DNA of 64,000 nt, from assembly GCF_001547525.1 (NCBI RefSeq), contig NZ_CM003768.1:3162001-3226000 (forward strand), in the 5' to 3' direction. The position numbers were made by a program, and so were the translations under genes. This DNA is from Burkholderia anthina (GTDB lineage Bacteria; Pseudomonadota; Gammaproteobacteria; Burkholderiales; Burkholderiaceae). This document shows positions 46,669 to 54,968 of the stretch, piece by piece. Position 1 is the first letter of the stretch. Every line of letters starts with the position of its first letter. The notes under the pieces are model-generated. The model made no database searches and was not told where the DNA came from. It saw nothing but the letters and a program-made list of their open reading frames with translations.

Positions 46669-47925
46669 TCAGCCGGCCATGCCGAGCAGCCAGCCGAGCG
46701 CCGCGCTCGCGATCACGACGGCCCAGGGCGGCACGCGCCAGAACACCAGCGCGACGAACGCGACCAGCGCGGCGGCCAGGTCGCGCGGCGCGACGATCGT
46801 GTCGGTCCAGACCGGGTGATAGAGCGCGGCGAGCAGCAGCCCGACGACGGCCGCGTTCACGCCGGCGAGCGCTGCCTGCATGCGCGCGCTGCGGCGCAGG
46901 CGTTCCCAGAACGGCGCGGTGCCGGCGATGAGCAGGAACGACGGCGCGAAGATCGACACGAGTGCGATCGTGCCGCCGAGCCAGCCATTCGGCGCGTCGC
47001 GCAGCGACGCACCGAGAAATGCCGAGAACGTGAACAGCGGCCCCGGCACGGCCTGCGCGACGCCATACCCGGCGAGAAACGCCGAATCGCCGACCCAGCC
47101 GGGCGCGACCACGGCCGCCTGCAGCAGCGGCAGCACCACATGGCCGCCGCCGAACACGAGCGCGCCCGTGCGGAAGAACGCATCGACGACGGCCAGCGTA
47201 TCGGAGCGCAGCGCGCGGGCCGCGAACGGCAGTGCGGCGAGCAGCGCCGCGAACAGTGCGAGCCACAACACGCCTGCGCGCGGCGACACGTGCAGCGGCA
47301 ACGGTTCGTGCGCGTCACGTGCCGGCTGCGGCAGCAGCGCGAGACCGGCGGCCGCGGCCACCGCGATCACCGCGACCTGCGTCCACGCGGCCGGCGCGAG
47401 CAGCGCCACGCACGCGGCCGCGGCCATCAGCGTGACGCGCCGCGCATCGGGGCACAGCGTACGCGCCATGCCCCACACGGCTTGCGCGATCACCGCGACC
47501 GATACGATGCGCAGCCCGTGCAGCGCGCCGGCTTCGATCGGCGCGCCTGTCGCGTGAACGCCGAGCGCGAACAGCATCATCAGCAGCGCCGACGGCAGCG
47601 TGAAGCCGAGCCACGCGGCGAACATGCCGGCATAGCCGGCACGCGCGAGACCGATCGCCATCCCGACCTGGCTGCTCGCCGGCCCGGGCAGGAACTGGCA
47701 CAGCCCGACGAGATCGGCATAGGTGCGCTCGGTGAGCCAGCCGCGCCGCGTGACGAATTCCGCGCGAAAGTAGCCGAGATGCGCGACCGGCCCGCCGAAC
47801 GACGTGAGGCCTAGCCGCACGAACGCGATGAATACGGGCCACGGATGACGGGCGGGGGCGGGGACGGTCGACGTGTTCAAGGCGATGCGCGCGGTGGACG
47901 GAAACGAGCCGCCACGATAGCGCAA
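46669..47925 (-). CDS. chrA: Chromate transporter ChrA (long-chain CHR)
   Basis: A 418-residue membrane protein with two homologous CHR halves. The N-terminal half carries FVRLGLTSFGGPVAHLGYFR and CQFLPGPASSQVGMAIG; the C-terminal half repeats the pattern as TGALVFGGGHVVLPLL and AVPGPLFTFSAFLGA. Long-chain ChrA proteins export chromate from the cytoplasm using the membrane potential. The first 15 residues are not conserved-looking; a TTG at 47880 may be the true start. No chrB regulator is adjacent; the Crp/Fnr gene lies 72 bp upstream on the same strand. Confidence 0.88.
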   Translation of the reverse strand: MRYRGGSFPSTARIALNTSTVPAPARHPWPVFIAFVRLGLTSFGGPVAHLGYFRAEFVTRRGWLTERTYADLVGLCQFLPGPASSQVGMAIGLARAGYAGMFAAWLGFTLPSALLMMLFALGVHATGAPIEAGALHGLRIVSVAVIAQAVWGMARTLCPDARRVTLMAAAACVALLAPAAWTQVAVIAVAAAAGLALLPQPARDAHEPLPLHVSPRAGVLWLALFAALLAALPFAARALRSDTLAVVDAFFRTGALVFGGGHVVLPLLQAAVVAPGWVGDSAFLAGYGVAQAVPGPLFTFSAFLGASLRDAPNGWLGGTIALVSIFAPSFLLIAGTAPFWERLRRSARMQAALAGVNAAVVGLLLAALYHPVWTDTIVAPRDLAAALVAFVALVFWRVPPWAVVIASAALGWLLGMAG

Positions 47926-47997
47926 CTCGGCCGCCGCGGGCAGCGCGTCGCGGCCGATACAGGCTGATAGGGGCCGATAGAGGCCGTGGCGCGCCGT

Positions 47998-48705
47998 TCA
48001 GTACGCGCCGTCGCCGAGCCCGCTCGCGCGGCGCAACGCGTCGACGTCCACGAGCTCGATCTCGCCGACGTGCAGCCGCACGACGCCATCGGCCTGCAGC
48101 GCCTTCAGCAACTGGTTGGTCGTCTGCCGCGTCAGCGACAGCATCGACGCGAGCATTTCCTGCGACAGCCGGATGTGCGTGCGCCCGGCGCTGATGCCGC
48201 CGTAGCCTTCGGCGATCATCAGCAGCCGCGCGGCAAGCCGCTGCGCGGCCGGCATCACGCTTATCGATTCGACCGTCAGGAAGCTCAGGCGCAGCTTTTG
48301 CGCCATCAGCAGCGCGAACTGCCGCCAGTATTGCGGCGTCGTATCGAGGATCGCGAGCAGCGCGGCCTGCGGTACGTGCAGCAGCAGCGTGTCGTCAAGC
48401 GCGATGGCGTCGTGCGTGCGCGGCAGGCCGTCGAACAACGCGATCTCGCCGAACCAGGTGACGGGCTCGGCCACCGTCAGCAGCGCTTCCTTGCCCTGCG
48501 GATCGACCGCGCCTATCGTGAGTGAACCGGCCAGCACCGCGTACAGCCCGCACGGCGGGTCGCCGCGCCGGAACAGCGCCTGGCCGGACGGCAGATGGCG
48601 CGGCGTCGCGCGGGCGATCAGCTCCGCGCGCAGCGCGGGCGGCAGCGCGGCGAACCACGGGTTCGCTTCGATCTGCGGCAGGTACGGGGCGAGCGAGGAA
48701 GGCAT
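47998..48705 (-). CDS. Crp/Fnr-family transcriptional regulator
   Basis: A 235-residue protein with a cyclic-nucleotide-binding-like domain (about 15-130; LFRRGDPPCGLYAVLAGSL, ending in the GEIALFDGLPRTH loop) and a winged HTH (about 150-225; LSQEMLASMLSLTRQTTNQLLKAL). The FNR cysteine set is absent, so it does not look like an oxygen-sensing iron-sulfur protein. Ligand unknown. It may share a transcript with chrA, 72 bp downstream. Confidence 0.88.
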   Translation of the reverse strand: MPSSLAPYLPQIEANPWFAALPPALRAELIARATPRHLPSGQALFRRGDPPCGLYAVLAGSLTIGAVDPQGKEALLTVAEPVTWFGEIALFDGLPRTHDAIALDDTLLLHVPQAALLAILDTTPQYWRQFALLMAQKLRLSFLTVESISVMPAAQRLAARLLMIAEGYGGISAGRTHIRLSQEMLASMLSLTRQTTNQLLKALQADGVVRLHVGEIELVDVDALRRASGLGDGAY

Positions 48706-48786
48706 GGGCGCGCGATGTCGGGTAGCTGACAGCGGTTCTCGGGCGTGATGCGCATCATAGCGCTCAATAACCGATCAGGAGACGCC

Positions 48787-49311
48787 ATGAAGACCCTCGA
48801 AGACCATCTTTCCCAGTATGCGGCCTACCATCGCGACGCGCGCAACATCGCGACGCATCTGGTCGGCATCCCGATGATCGTGTTCGCGATCGCGGTGCTG
48901 CTGTCGCGGCCGGCGCTCGGGACGCCGGCCGGCATCGCGCTGTCACCCGCACTGCTGCTCGCCGTCGCGTCCGCGGTGTTTTACCTGCGTCTCGACCTGC
49001 GGTTCGGGATCGTGATGGCCGTGCTGTTCGCGCTCGCCCTGTGGGCCGCGCAGTCGCTGGCGCTGAGGCCGACCGCGCAATGGCTCGCGATCGGCATCGG
49101 CGCGTTCGTCGTCGGCTGGATCGTGCAGTTCGTCGGGCACTGGTTCGAAGGCCGCAAGCCCGCGTTCGTCGACGATCTGACCGGCCTGATCGTCGGGCCG
49201 CTGTTCGTCGTCGCCGAGGTCGCGTTCTTCGCGGGGCTGCGCGGCGACGTGCGCCGCGAAGTCGAGCGGCGCGCGGGCCCCGTGCACGGCGGCGCGCATT
49301 CACCTGTCTGA
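48787..49311 (+). CDS. Mpo1-like (DUF962) membrane protein
   Basis: A 174-residue protein with about four transmembrane helices. The family signature is LEDHLSQYAAYHRDARNIATHLVGIP (in part) at the N-terminus, with further His in QFVGHWFEGRKPA; the last helix region is FVDDLTGLIVGPLFVVAE. Yeast Mpo1 is an Fe(II)-dependent dioxygenase in fatty-acid alpha-oxidation, and the His residues seen here fit that. GGAGA at good distance supports the ATG at 48787. Bacterial function is not established. Confidence 0.85.
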   Translation: MKTLEDHLSQYAAYHRDARNIATHLVGIPMIVFAIAVLLSRPALGTPAGIALSPALLLAVASAVFYLRLDLRFGIVMAVLFALALWAAQSLALRPTAQWLAIGIGAFVVGWIVQFVGHWFEGRKPAFVDDLTGLIVGPLFVVAEVAFFAGLRGDVRREVERRAGPVHGGAHSPV

Positions 49312-49550
49312 TGCGCCGGCCGGGGCCGGTCTGCGTGTTCAGCGCGGGCGCTTCGGTGCGCCGGCGCCGGGCAATGCGCGACTGTGCGTGCTCGTTCACG
49401 ACGCGGAAAGCGCGGCGGCGCGTCAGCCGTCGCGTGCGGCGCGCGTGCAGGCCGCGCAGGCCGGCGTCGCACCATCCGCCGTCGGCGCAGGCCGCACGCA
49501 ACGGCTAAGATGCGGAGTGCGTCATACGACGCCTTTGCGGAGCAATCGCC

Positions 49551-50156
49551 ATGGTGGATCGCCCGACCCTCGATGCCTACGACGCCCATGCCGCGCAATA
49601 CGCGCAGGACTGGCTCGACCAGGCTGCGCCCGACGACATGTACGCACTGCTCGAACAGTATTTCTCGCCGGGGCTGACCGCCGACGTCGGCTGCGGCGCG
49701 GGGCGCGATACGGCGTGGCTCGCGTCGCGCGGCTTCGACGTGCGCGGCTACGACGCGAGCGCCGCGCTGCTCGACGAGGCGCGGCGGCGCCATCGGGATC
49801 TGATTTTCGAGCGGGCCGCGCTCCCGGCGCTGGCCGGCGTACCGTCCGGCGCGTTTCGCAACGTACTGTGCGAAACGGTCGTCATGCATCTCGAACAGGC
49901 GGACGCGGCGGCGGCCGCCGCGCGGCTGGCCGATCTGCTGATGCCGGGCGGCACGTTGTACCTGAGCTGGCGGGTGGCCGGAAACGGCGTGCTGCGCGAC
50001 GAGCGCGGCCGCCTCTATACGCCGCTCGATTCGGCGCGGATGCATGCGGCGCTCGGCGCCGGCGTGCGCGTGATCGACGAGCACGAGGTCGTCAGCGCAT
50101 CGTCCGGCAAGCGCGTGCACCGGTTGATCGTGCGCAGGGCGGGCGGCGACGCGTGA
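49551..50156 (+). CDS. Class I SAM-dependent methyltransferase
   Basis: A 201-residue methyltransferase. The SAM-binding motif I is ADVGCGAGRDTAWLASRGFDVRGYDAS (in part), an acidic loop follows at the end of beta 2, and motif post-I continues with ETVVMHLEQADAAAA. The compact form resembles the Tellurite-resistance/TehB-like or DUF methyltransferase group; substrate unknown. The 239-bp upstream gap contains its promoter and no gene I can support. Confidence 0.85.
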   Translation: MVDRPTLDAYDAHAAQYAQDWLDQAAPDDMYALLEQYFSPGLTADVGCGAGRDTAWLASRGFDVRGYDASAALLDEARRRHRDLIFERAALPALAGVPSGAFRNVLCETVVMHLEQADAAAAAARLADLLMPGGTLYLSWRVAGNGVLRDERGRLYTPLDSARMHAALGAGVRVIDEHEVVSASSGKRVHRLIVRRAGGDA

Positions 50157-50182
50157 GCGCGCCGCGCCGGCGCACTTAGCAC

Positions 50183-51457
50183 TCATTCGCGGCTGAGCGC
50201 CGCTTCCCAGTTGATGTCGACGCAGAGCACCTGCATGCCCGTCGCGGCCGGTGCGGCGATCGACGCGGTCACGCACAGGTGCGCCTCGTTGATCGACAGG
50301 TAGGGCGGCGTCAGATGCACGCCGCCCGGCGCGCGCATCGCGTCGATGAAGTACGGGCGGCGTTCCCAGCTCGCGCCTTCGGAATGCAGCAGCGGCCGGA
50401 AGCGCTTCGCGCGTTGCGACACGCTGCCGCGCGCGAGCACGTTGTCGCCGATCTGGCGGCCCGACGCGTCGAGCAGGAAGCAGCGTGCGGTCTCGGGCAG
50501 CCCGAGCACCGCGGCCGCCGCATCGGTGAGCGATTCGCCCGCGCCGAGCTTGCGGCTCGCTTCCTCGAGCGCGGCGACGTACGGCGCGAGCCGTTCCGCC
50601 TGCGTGCGCTCGCGCTGCGCGACGCGCAGCCGCAGCGCGGCCGAGAGCGTATCCATGCAGCCCGCGGCGGCCTGCGGCTGCACGGGATCGACGCTCGGCC
50701 CCGCGAAGTACTGGCCCTGCACGAAATCGACGTCGCATTCGAGCGCGATCAGCGCGTCGCGTTCGGTCGAGAGCCCGCCCATCAGCACGAGCTGGCCGGA
50801 TTCGTGCAGCAGCGACACGAGCCCCGGCAGCACGCGTTCGAGATGCGAGTGCTCGCTCGCCTGCGCGAGGATGCCGCGGTCGAGCGTGACGATGTCGGGA
50901 TGCAGGTGCCACACGCGATCGATGTTCGAATGCTTCGCGCCGAATCCGACGAGCGCGATCAGGAAGCCGGCCTTGCGCAGCCCGTCGATGATCGCCGCAT
51001 AGCGCGGCGTCTCGCCGCCGGCCTGTTCGGGCACCTCGAGCACCACGCGGTGCGGCGGCAGCCCGAGCGCCTTCAGGTTCGCGAGCAGCGCGTCGCCGTA
51101 CACGGTGTCCATCAGCGCGGCCGGATGCAGGCTCAGGAAGAGCCACTCGTCGTGGCTGTCGAACGCGTGGAAGTTACCGAGATGCAACGATTCGGCGAGC
51201 CGGCCGAGCTCGAGCAGGTCGCCGCGCCGTGCCGCCTGCGTGAACACCTCGTGCGACGCCACCTGGCGGTTTTCCTCGTCGTGCGCACGCAGCGACGCGT
51301 GATAGCCGATCGCGCGCCGGTGCGACACCGAGAAAACGGGCTGAAACACGCTGAACACGGTGTAGCCGCCGTACAGCACGGTGCGCCGGTTCCCGTCGTC
51401 GCCGGCGACCGGGCGGGGCGGTTGAAAGCCGGGGGGATCGATTTCGATCATGCTCAT
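50183..51457 (-). CDS. Degenerate EAL-domain protein with a YkuI_C-like sensor domain
   Basis: A 424-residue protein. An EAL fold spans about residues 35-270, but the catalytic residues are eroded: the EAL motif reads GYHASLR, the metal-binding Asn of the next strand is Ser (LFLSLHP), the DDFG motif reads VGFGAKHS, and the general-base Lys position is lost (IVTLDR). QGQYFAGP near the end of the fold still matches. A C-terminal sensor-like domain (about 290-420) resembles YkuI_C. It is probably a cyclic-di-GMP binding or protein-interaction module without phosphodiesterase activity (inference). Confidence 0.82.
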   Translation of the reverse strand: MSMIEIDPPGFQPPRPVAGDDGNRRTVLYGGYTVFSVFQPVFSVSHRRAIGYHASLRAHDEENRQVASHEVFTQAARRGDLLELGRLAESLHLGNFHAFDSHDEWLFLSLHPAALMDTVYGDALLANLKALGLPPHRVVLEVPEQAGGETPRYAAIIDGLRKAGFLIALVGFGAKHSNIDRVWHLHPDIVTLDRGILAQASEHSHLERVLPGLVSLLHESGQLVLMGGLSTERDALIALECDVDFVQGQYFAGPSVDPVQPQAAAGCMDTLSAALRLRVAQRERTQAERLAPYVAALEEASRKLGAGESLTDAAAAVLGLPETARCFLLDASGRQIGDNVLARGSVSQRAKRFRPLLHSEGASWERRPYFIDAMRAPGGVHLTPPYLSINEAHLCVTASIAAPAATGMQVLCVDINWEAALSRE

Positions 51458-51625
51458 GATGTCGGCCGAAGGAAGGCTGCCAGTTTACCTACAGAATAGG
51501 CCAGCAAGAAGCATGCACGGCGGCATGGCGCCGTGTACGGCCGCCCGGCGCGGCCGGCACGCGCGCGGCCGGGTCGCGTTGCACCGCGATGGTGCGCGCC
51601 GGCCCGATTCGGCGCGCGCCGCGCG

Positions 51626-53095
51626 TCACGCGCGCTCGGACGGGTCGGTCTTGCGCGCCGGGCCGCGGATCTCGGGCGCGAGCTGCGCGAAGATCCACGC
51701 GGACGCGGCCGTGATGATCCCGACGCAGATGAACGTCGCGTGGAACGCCGGCAGCGTGTTGCTCGGCGTCACGGTGCGCAGCATGCCGGTGAACGTCGCG
51801 AGCAGCGCGCCGGCGACCGTGACGCCGAGGCTCATCGACAGCATCTGCACGAGCGAGAACAGGCTGTTGCCGCTGCTCGCGCCGCCGGTGCCGAGATCCT
51901 TCAGGGTCAGCGTGTTCATCGCGGTGAACTGCATCGAGTTGAAGCCGCCGAACAGCGCGAGATGCACGACCTTCACCCACACGGGCACCGTGTCGCGCAT
52001 CAGCGCGAAGCTTGCCATCATCACGCCGACCATGATCGTGTTCGCGAGCAGCACCTTGCGATAGCCGTGCTGCGTGATCAGCCGCGTGATGATCCGCTTC
52101 GAGAACATGCCGGCCGCCGCGACCGGCAGCATCATCAGCCCGGCCTCGAACGCCGAGTAGCCGAGGCTCACCTGCAGCAGCAGCGGGATCAGGTACGGCA
52201 TCGCGCCGCTGCCGATCCGCGCGAACAGGTTGCCGAGCAGCCCGACGCTGAACGTGTGGATCTTGAACAGCTCGAGCGAGAAGATCGGCTGCGGCGCGCG
52301 CACCGCGTACAGCCCGTACGCGACGAAGCACGCGAGGCTCAGGACGAGCAGCACCAGCACGGCCGCGTGCTGCATGCCGAGATCGGCGAGCCCGTCGAGC
52401 GACAGCGAGATCGCGACCATGCCGATCGTCAGCAGCAGATAGCCCTTCAGGTCGAAGCGGCCGGCGGCCGGGTTGCGCGAATCGGGCATCGAATAGAAGG
52501 TCGCGATGCAGCCCGCGACGCCGACCGGCACGTTGATCAGGAAAATCCAGTGCCACGACGCGATCTTCACGAGCCAGCCGCCGAGCGTCGGCCCGATCAG
52601 CGGGCCGATCAGGCCCGGAATCGCGACGAACGACAGCGCGGGCAGGTAGCGCTCGGCCGGAAACGTGCGCAGCACCGCGAGCCGCCCGACCGGCAGCAGC
52701 ATCGCGCCGCCGACGCCCTGCACGACGCGGAACGCGACGAGCTGCGTCAGCGTATGCGCGTTCGCGCACAGCAGCGAGCCGAGCGAGAACACCAGGATCG
52801 CGCTGAAGAACACGCGTCGCGTGCCGAACGTGTCGGCGAGCCAGCCCGACACGGGGATCATCACCGCCATCGTCAGCGAGTACGCGATCACGACCGATTG
52901 CATCCGCAGCGGCGATTCGCCGAGGCTCGCGGCCATCGACGGCAGCGCCGTGTTGACGATCGTCGCGTCGAGCGTCTGCATGAAGAAGCCCGTCGCGACG
53001 AGCCAGAGCATCACGGTGAGGTTTTTTTCGCCGGGAGCGGCGGCGGGCGGGCGTTGGAACATGAGGGCGGGGTGGTGGCGCGGGACAGCCGACAT
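51626..53095 (-). CDS. DHA2-family multidrug efflux MFS transporter
   Basis: A 489-residue major facilitator of the 14-helix DHA2 (EmrB/QacA) group. Helix 1 carries the DHA2 signature FMQTLDATIVNTALPSMA; motif A is GWLADTFGTRRVFF and motif C is VAIPGLIGPLIGPTLGGWL (in part). The tail is short and charged (ARKTDPSERA). The ATG at 53095 is the first; one at 53062 is equally plausible, and neither has a Shine-Dalgarno. No membrane-fusion or outer-membrane partner is adjacent. Confidence 0.88.
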   Translation of the reverse strand: MSAVPRHHPALMFQRPPAAAPGEKNLTVMLWLVATGFFMQTLDATIVNTALPSMAASLGESPLRMQSVVIAYSLTMAVMIPVSGWLADTFGTRRVFFSAILVFSLGSLLCANAHTLTQLVAFRVVQGVGGAMLLPVGRLAVLRTFPAERYLPALSFVAIPGLIGPLIGPTLGGWLVKIASWHWIFLINVPVGVAGCIATFYSMPDSRNPAAGRFDLKGYLLLTIGMVAISLSLDGLADLGMQHAAVLVLLVLSLACFVAYGLYAVRAPQPIFSLELFKIHTFSVGLLGNLFARIGSGAMPYLIPLLLQVSLGYSAFEAGLMMLPVAAAGMFSKRIITRLITQHGYRKVLLANTIMVGVMMASFALMRDTVPVWVKVVHLALFGGFNSMQFTAMNTLTLKDLGTGGASSGNSLFSLVQMLSMSLGVTVAGALLATFTGMLRTVTPSNTLPAFHATFICVGIITAASAWIFAQLAPEIRGPARKTDPSERA

Positions 53096-53299
53096 TGTAG
53101 GGAAAGCCGCCGCGCCGTGCAGGTTCGGGGCGATATGTGATGCGGCCCGACTCGACCTCGGCCGGCCGTGCCACGGGAAGCCTGTCCCCGTCGGGCGGCC
53201 AGTACAGTTCAGCCGAAAGCGTCTGCTGCCGTATCTGTCCGTGTGCCGCCTCCGTCCGAAATACTGGTGTCGTCGAACCCGTGCGACCAGGAGGCTGCC

Positions 53300-53623
53300 A
53301 TGCGCGAACTGCGACTTTACGTGATGGACGGCGACGAGCCGGCCGGCCGGTGGCGGATCGTCGATCTCACGCTGCTCGAAGTGGCCGAAGGCGACGTGTG
53401 GGTGACCGTCGAGGGCCGGCCCGACGATCACTGGCTGGGTGCGGGCGCATCGCTGACGTTGCTGCCCGGCATGCGCGCGTGGGTCGGCGCCGGGCCGCGC
53501 GGCGCGACGTTCGCGTTCGGCCCGCTCGCGGCGCCGGCCGTGCGCTCGACGTCCGCGTGGTGGCGTCCGTTCGCCGCGTGGCGTCACGGCCGGCGTCACC
53601 CGGCCGCGTCGCTGCCGACGTAG
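53300..53623 (+). CDS. DUF2917 protein
   Basis: A 107-residue protein. AGGAGG seven bases before the ATG at 53300 gives a convincing start. It looks like a small cupin-like beta barrel (VAEGDVWVTVEGRPDDHWLGAGASL in part), consistent with DUF2917, function unknown. Its last 28 bases overlap the 3' end of the HTH-citrate synthase gene on the other strand. Confidence 0.82.
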   Translation: MRELRLYVMDGDEPAGRWRIVDLTLLEVAEGDVWVTVEGRPDDHWLGAGASLTLLPGMRAWVGAGPRGATFAFGPLAAPAVRSTSAWWRPFAAWRHGRRHPAASLPT

Positions 53624-54828
53624 CGTGCGCGTGGCCGGATCAGCTTTCCGTCCGCGTACTGTTCGAGCGCGTGCGCGATCCAGCCGGCCGTGCGGCCGGT
53701 CGCGAACAGCGTGAACGCCGCGCCGTCGGGCAGTGCGAGCGTGCGCTCCAGCACCGCGAGCGCGAAATCGATCGCCGGCCGCAGGCCCGTCGCCGCTTCG
53801 ACGCGCGCGGCGAGCGCGCGCGCCACGCGCAGCGCCGGCCGCTCGGGCGCCGCCGCGTGCAGCGCATCGAGCAGCGCCCGTGCGCGCGGATCGCCGTCGG
53901 GGTATAGCGGGTGCGCGAAGCCGGACAGGGCCGTGCGGCCGCCGTCCGCGCGTTCGTCGTGCGCGAGCCGCAGCGCGAGGTAGCGATCGAGATCGCCGGC
54001 GCGGGCCGCTTCGTCGAGCAGCGTGCCCGCGCGGAACGTCTCGCCGCCGTGGCGCGGCCCCGACAGCGCCGCGAGCCCGCCCGAGATCGCGCCGAACAGA
54101 TGGGTGCCGGTCGACGCGATGCAGCGCACCGCGAAGGTCGACGGATTCAGTTCGTGATCGGCGCACAGCACGAGCGCACGCCGCAGCAGGTCGGCCTCGG
54201 CGCGCCGTCGCACGCGCCACGCGGCCGCGAGCTGCCGGTGCACGGGCGCGTCGCCCGGCGCGATGCCGGCGAGCGCGGCCGTCGCGACGCGCAGCAGCAA
54301 TGCGGCGGAATCGAGCTGTGCATCGCGCCCCAGCGCCCACAGGCGCGGCAGCGATGCGGCCGCGGCCGGCAGCAGCACCAGCGCGCGTTCGAGCGGCGCG
54401 AGCGGCGCCCAGCGATGAGCCCAGTCGCGCCATTGCGCCGCGTCGAAACCGGTCGATGCGAGCGACGCGGCGGCCAGCCGCGCGGGCGGACAATCCCACA
54501 GCCGCGCGGCCGTTTCCTCGAGTGTCGCCGTATCGGCCAGCGCGATCGCATCCGCGCCGCGATAGCGCAGGCGGCCGTCGGCGATCTGCGTGATCCGCGA
54601 TTCCAGGACCGGCACGCCCCAGTCGAGCGAACGTTCGGCGACACCGCCCGCGCGCTTCGCGTCGGCGCGGCGGCGCGCGAGCAGGCGCACTTCGTCGGCG
54701 TCGTAGCGGCGGCGCTTGGTCGCGCCGTCGGGCAGCGAGCGCAGCAGGCCGCGGCTCACGTATGCATAGAGGGTGCTCACGCTGACGCCGAGCATGCCGG
54801 CGGCTTCCTGCGCACTGAGGGACGTCAT
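53596..54828 (-). CDS. Helix-turn-helix citrate synthase-like protein
   Basis: A 410-residue fusion. Residues 1 to about 60 are a MerR/excisionase-type HTH (LSAQEAAGMLGVSVSTLYAYVSRG, in part, then a KRRRYDADEVRLL wing). The rest is a shortened citrate synthase domain in which the substrate-binding HELNPSTF, GPRHGGE, GFAHPLYPDGDPR and the Asp of AIDFAL remain visible. It may be an enzyme that also binds DNA, or a sensor of oxaloacetate or acyl-CoA. It is divergent from a CoA-transferase gene with 140 bp and an inverted repeat between them. True substrates are unknown. Confidence 0.85.
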   Translation of the reverse strand: MTSLSAQEAAGMLGVSVSTLYAYVSRGLLRSLPDGATKRRRYDADEVRLLARRRADAKRAGGVAERSLDWGVPVLESRITQIADGRLRYRGADAIALADTATLEETAARLWDCPPARLAAASLASTGFDAAQWRDWAHRWAPLAPLERALVLLPAAAASLPRLWALGRDAQLDSAALLLRVATAALAGIAPGDAPVHRQLAAAWRVRRRAEADLLRRALVLCADHELNPSTFAVRCIASTGTHLFGAISGGLAALSGPRHGGETFRAGTLLDEAARAGDLDRYLALRLAHDERADGGRTALSGFAHPLYPDGDPRARALLDALHAAAPERPALRVARALAARVEAATGLRPAIDFALAVLERTLALPDGAAFTLFATGRTAGWIAHALEQYADGKLIRPRARYVGSDAAG

Positions 54829-54887
54829 GCCGGTTGCTCCTGTCGCCGCGCATGAAGCGCGGAACCGCTACAACTATTCGTTATGTA

Positions 54888-54904
54888 TTGATTCGCGCAA
54901 TCAA
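54888..54904. promoter_or_regulatory. Inverted repeat between the HTH-citrate synthase and CoA-transferase genes
   Basis: TTGATT (54888-54893) and AATCAA (54899-54904) flank CGCGC. It lies in the short AT-richer divergent promoter region and is a candidate operator for the HTH of the citrate synthase-like protein. Confidence 0.4.
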
Positions 54905-54968
54905 GATTGATCTCGCCTGTCGCGAATTCTAGACTCGATTCCGTCTCCTCGACGGTATCTCCTTCACC

